Origin: a virus | DNA length: 40,874 nucleotides | Virus record (IMG/VR): IMGVR_UViG_3300035211_000099 | Location: 1 to 40,874 of that record | Direction: 5' to 3' (one strand) | Shown: in pieces, positions 39,669 through 40,874 of the stretch | How positions within the stretch are numbered: the stretch's first letter is position 1 | Layout: each line of letters opens with the position of its first letter | The notes under the pieces: model-generated | Seen by the model: the letters and a program-made list of their open reading frames with translations, nothing else | Database searches by the model: none | What the model was told of the DNA's origin: nothing | Position numbers and translations under genes: made by a program

Positions 39669-39866
39669 TTACTCACCTCGTTTCCTCTCCGCACTGCGCA
39701 TTCCGATAAACATGAGTATACAAATAATAAGATTTGTGATGTCCATCCATACCAAAAAATTCTTATTATATAAATTTAATGCATGCGACATCGCCAACCT
39801 GGCGATTATTGATCCTATTGCCATCGCAAAAAAATGAGATGAAAGTACAAATTTTAAAAATTTCAT
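39669..39866 (-). CDS. Small protein with two membrane spans (65 aa)
   Basis: MKFLKFVLSSHFFAMAIGSI onward. Spans at about 8-30 and 40-57 (ITNLIICILMFIGMRS), ending with a charged tail ERKRGE. A GGAG site precedes the ATG. Downstream of SSB in one leftward operon. Could be a holin-like or host-envelope protein; not assigned. Confidence 0.55.
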   Translation of the reverse strand: MKFLKFVLSSHFFAMAIGSIIARLAMSHALNLYNKNFLVWMDITNLIICILMFIGMRSAERKRGE

Positions 39867-39881
39867 ATGTTCTCCTTTAAT

Positions 39882-40283
39882 TTAAAATGGAATATCGTCA
39901 TCAGTGAGAATATCGTCATCAGTGAATTGACTATCATTAGTATCATTTGCGTTTGATGATTGTTCTTTATTTTGCAAAAAATCTATTTCCTGAATTACGA
40001 TATTAACCGATTGCCTTTTATTGCCGTCAGAATCTTCCCATCTCGATTGCTGGAGCTTCCCTGTAATTCCTATGCGGTCACCTTTTTTGAACCATTTTGA
40101 TATTACATCGGCAAGCCCAGACCAGGCAACGCAATTAAAGAAATGTACTTTTTCTACTTTATCGCCATCTTTTGTATATTGTTCGTTATACGCAATTGAG
40201 AAATTAGCGTTACTCGTTCCACCTGATGTAAATTTCATTTCTGGATCTCTTGTTAAATTTCCTATTATGTTTATTTTATTCAT
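39882..40283 (-). CDS. ssb: Single-stranded DNA-binding protein
   Basis: 133 residues from the ATG at 40283 (MNKINIIGNLTRDPEMKFTS). The OB-fold motifs SIAYNEQYTKDGDKVEKVHF, FNCVAWSGLADVISKWFKKG and GKLQQSRWEDSDGNKRQSVN are complete. The C-terminal acidic tail DDDILTDDDIPF ends in the DDDIPF motif that recruits partner proteins. An upstream in-frame ATG at 40349 lies within the ankyrin gene; GGAGG fixes 40283. Its ATG overlaps the preceding TGA, so translation is coupled. Confidence 0.93.
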   Translation of the reverse strand: MNKINIIGNLTRDPEMKFTSGGTSNANFSIAYNEQYTKDGDKVEKVHFFNCVAWSGLADVISKWFKKGDRIGITGKLQQSRWEDSDGNKRQSVNIVIQEIDFLQNKEQSSNANDTNDSQFTDDDILTDDDIPF

Positions 40284-40874
40284 TGTATTCCTCCACCGCA
40301 TGTTTCCAAATATTTTACGACATCGGTATGACCATTTCTTGACGCACATCGAAGGGCATCGTCATCATCTGCATGTATATCAGCACCTTGCTCTACAAGA
40401 TATTTTACGACATCGGTGCGGCCGTAATTTGCAGCACCGAAAAGGGCATATTCACAACGTGCATGTACATTCGCACCCTGTTCCACCAGATATTTTACGA
40501 CATCAATATGACCGTACCTTGCCGCATCGAAAAGGGCATCGTCATCTTCCGCATGTATATCAGCACCTTGCCCAACCAGATACCGTACGACATCAATATG
40601 ACCGTATCTTGCAGCCCAGCGAAGAGGGGTGTCATTCCATGCATGTATATTTGCACCCTGATTTACTAGGTATTTTATTGTTTCCAGGTTTATTGGTTTC
40701 CTTTCGCCCAAACAAAAAACGTCTGTTTTCCATTTCTTCGGTGCTCCTGGGTTTTCATACACTCTTGATTCCGGGAGAAGTGTGACCTCTCTAATCCAAC
40801 AGCCGGAATACAGAAACCCCAGAATATCTTCCCTGGAAAAATACATGCCACCACGAGCACAATCGCCTCCCGGA
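40280..40874 (-). CDS. Ankyrin-repeat protein, 5' end outside the window (partial)
   Basis: At least 188 residues and open to the window edge, since codons before the Met at 40846 contain no stop; the real start is probably beyond 40874. After an N-terminal region with GGxCARGGMYFSREDIL and REVTLLPESRVYENPG, five ankyrin repeats (~34 residues each, for example DVVKYLVEQGADIHA) span roughly residues 55-180. Ankyrin proteins mediate protein contacts, often with host or in symbionts. Adjacent to ssb and translationally coupled to it. Confidence 0.8.
   Translation of the reverse strand, partial: PGGDCARGGMYFSREDILGFLYSGCWIREVTLLPESRVYENPGAPKKWKTDVFCLGERKPINLETIKYLVNQGANIHAWNDTPLRWAARYGHIDVVRYLVGQGADIHAEDDDALFDAARYGHIDVVKYLVEQGANVHARCEYALFGAANYGRTDVVKYLVEQGADIHADDDDALRCASRNGHTDVVKYLETCGGGIQ

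Noticed and set aside
40021-40785. Plus-strand frame of 254 codons
   Set aside because: It is the antisense of the repeated ankyrin and ssb genes; repeats make long antisense frames. No ribosome site.
1-40874. CRISPR arrays, IS elements with transposase, integrase, recognisable endolysin
   Set aside because: Searched by eye on both strands; no spaced short repeats, transposase or integrase motifs, or lysozyme/amidase motifs were found.

Overview
The window is a stretch of an AT-rich tailed-phage or prophage genome whose virion would be a contractile-tailed myovirus. The rightward half (1-4630 and 6729-24635) reads as a packaging, head and tail programme. The head module follows the lambda plan: GpA-type terminase, a small W-like joining protein, a lambda-type portal, a ClpP-fold protease with a nested scaffold, a decoration protein and a major capsid protein. 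The tail module follows the order of phage Mu: sheath L, tube M, a frameshifted chaperone, tape measure, N, P, 45, 46, 47, 48 and fibre. The host cannot be named from the sequence. Low GC, strong GGAGG-type ribosome sites and TTGACA/TATATT promoters fit many low-GC bacteria, and a fragment resembling the tail of the anaerobic ribonucleotide reductase hints weakly at an anaerobic host.

Region by region. 1-4630: a promoter with an 11-bp inverted repeat, a small-terminase-like protein, a ParB-like plus PAPS-reductase-like pair (IbrB/IbrA-like) and the large terminase. 4627-6620: a leftward island of small accessory genes set between terminase and head genes. 6650-24635: the rightward virion operon, with a nested scaffold start at 9455 and a clear -1 frameshift site at 15805-15814. 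24640 to the end: all leftward, with small unknown genes, a lipoprotein, a recombination and replication cluster (RecT-like, YqaJ-like nuclease, SF2 helicase, VRR-NUC, SSB), two fibre-like surface proteins, small membrane proteins that may include lysis functions, a YopX-family protein, a tRNA-like RNA, an HK97-gp10-like protein and an ankyrin protein cut by the window edge.

The parts least explained by known phage genes are non-coding. (1) Four near-identical leftward promoters (6586, 25254, 31720, 38594) each carry a 14-bp palindrome in the 17-bp spacer, so they look like one regulon under one DNA-binding protein. (2) Three copies of a conserved block of about 64 nt (6177, 31372, 38245) contain, on the minus strand, a core resembling the HEARO/omega-RNA core of IscB systems as I remember it, with no IscB gene present. 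Two of these lie in a direct repeat of about 470 bp. (3) A tRNA-Leu-like RNA of about 200 nt (37359-37559) has a perfect acceptor stem and T arm, but its anticodon loop is replaced by about 128 nt of hairpins. (4) A candidate attenuator leader precedes the gene at 38633-39406. I saw no integrase, repressor, recognisable endolysin or CRISPR array.
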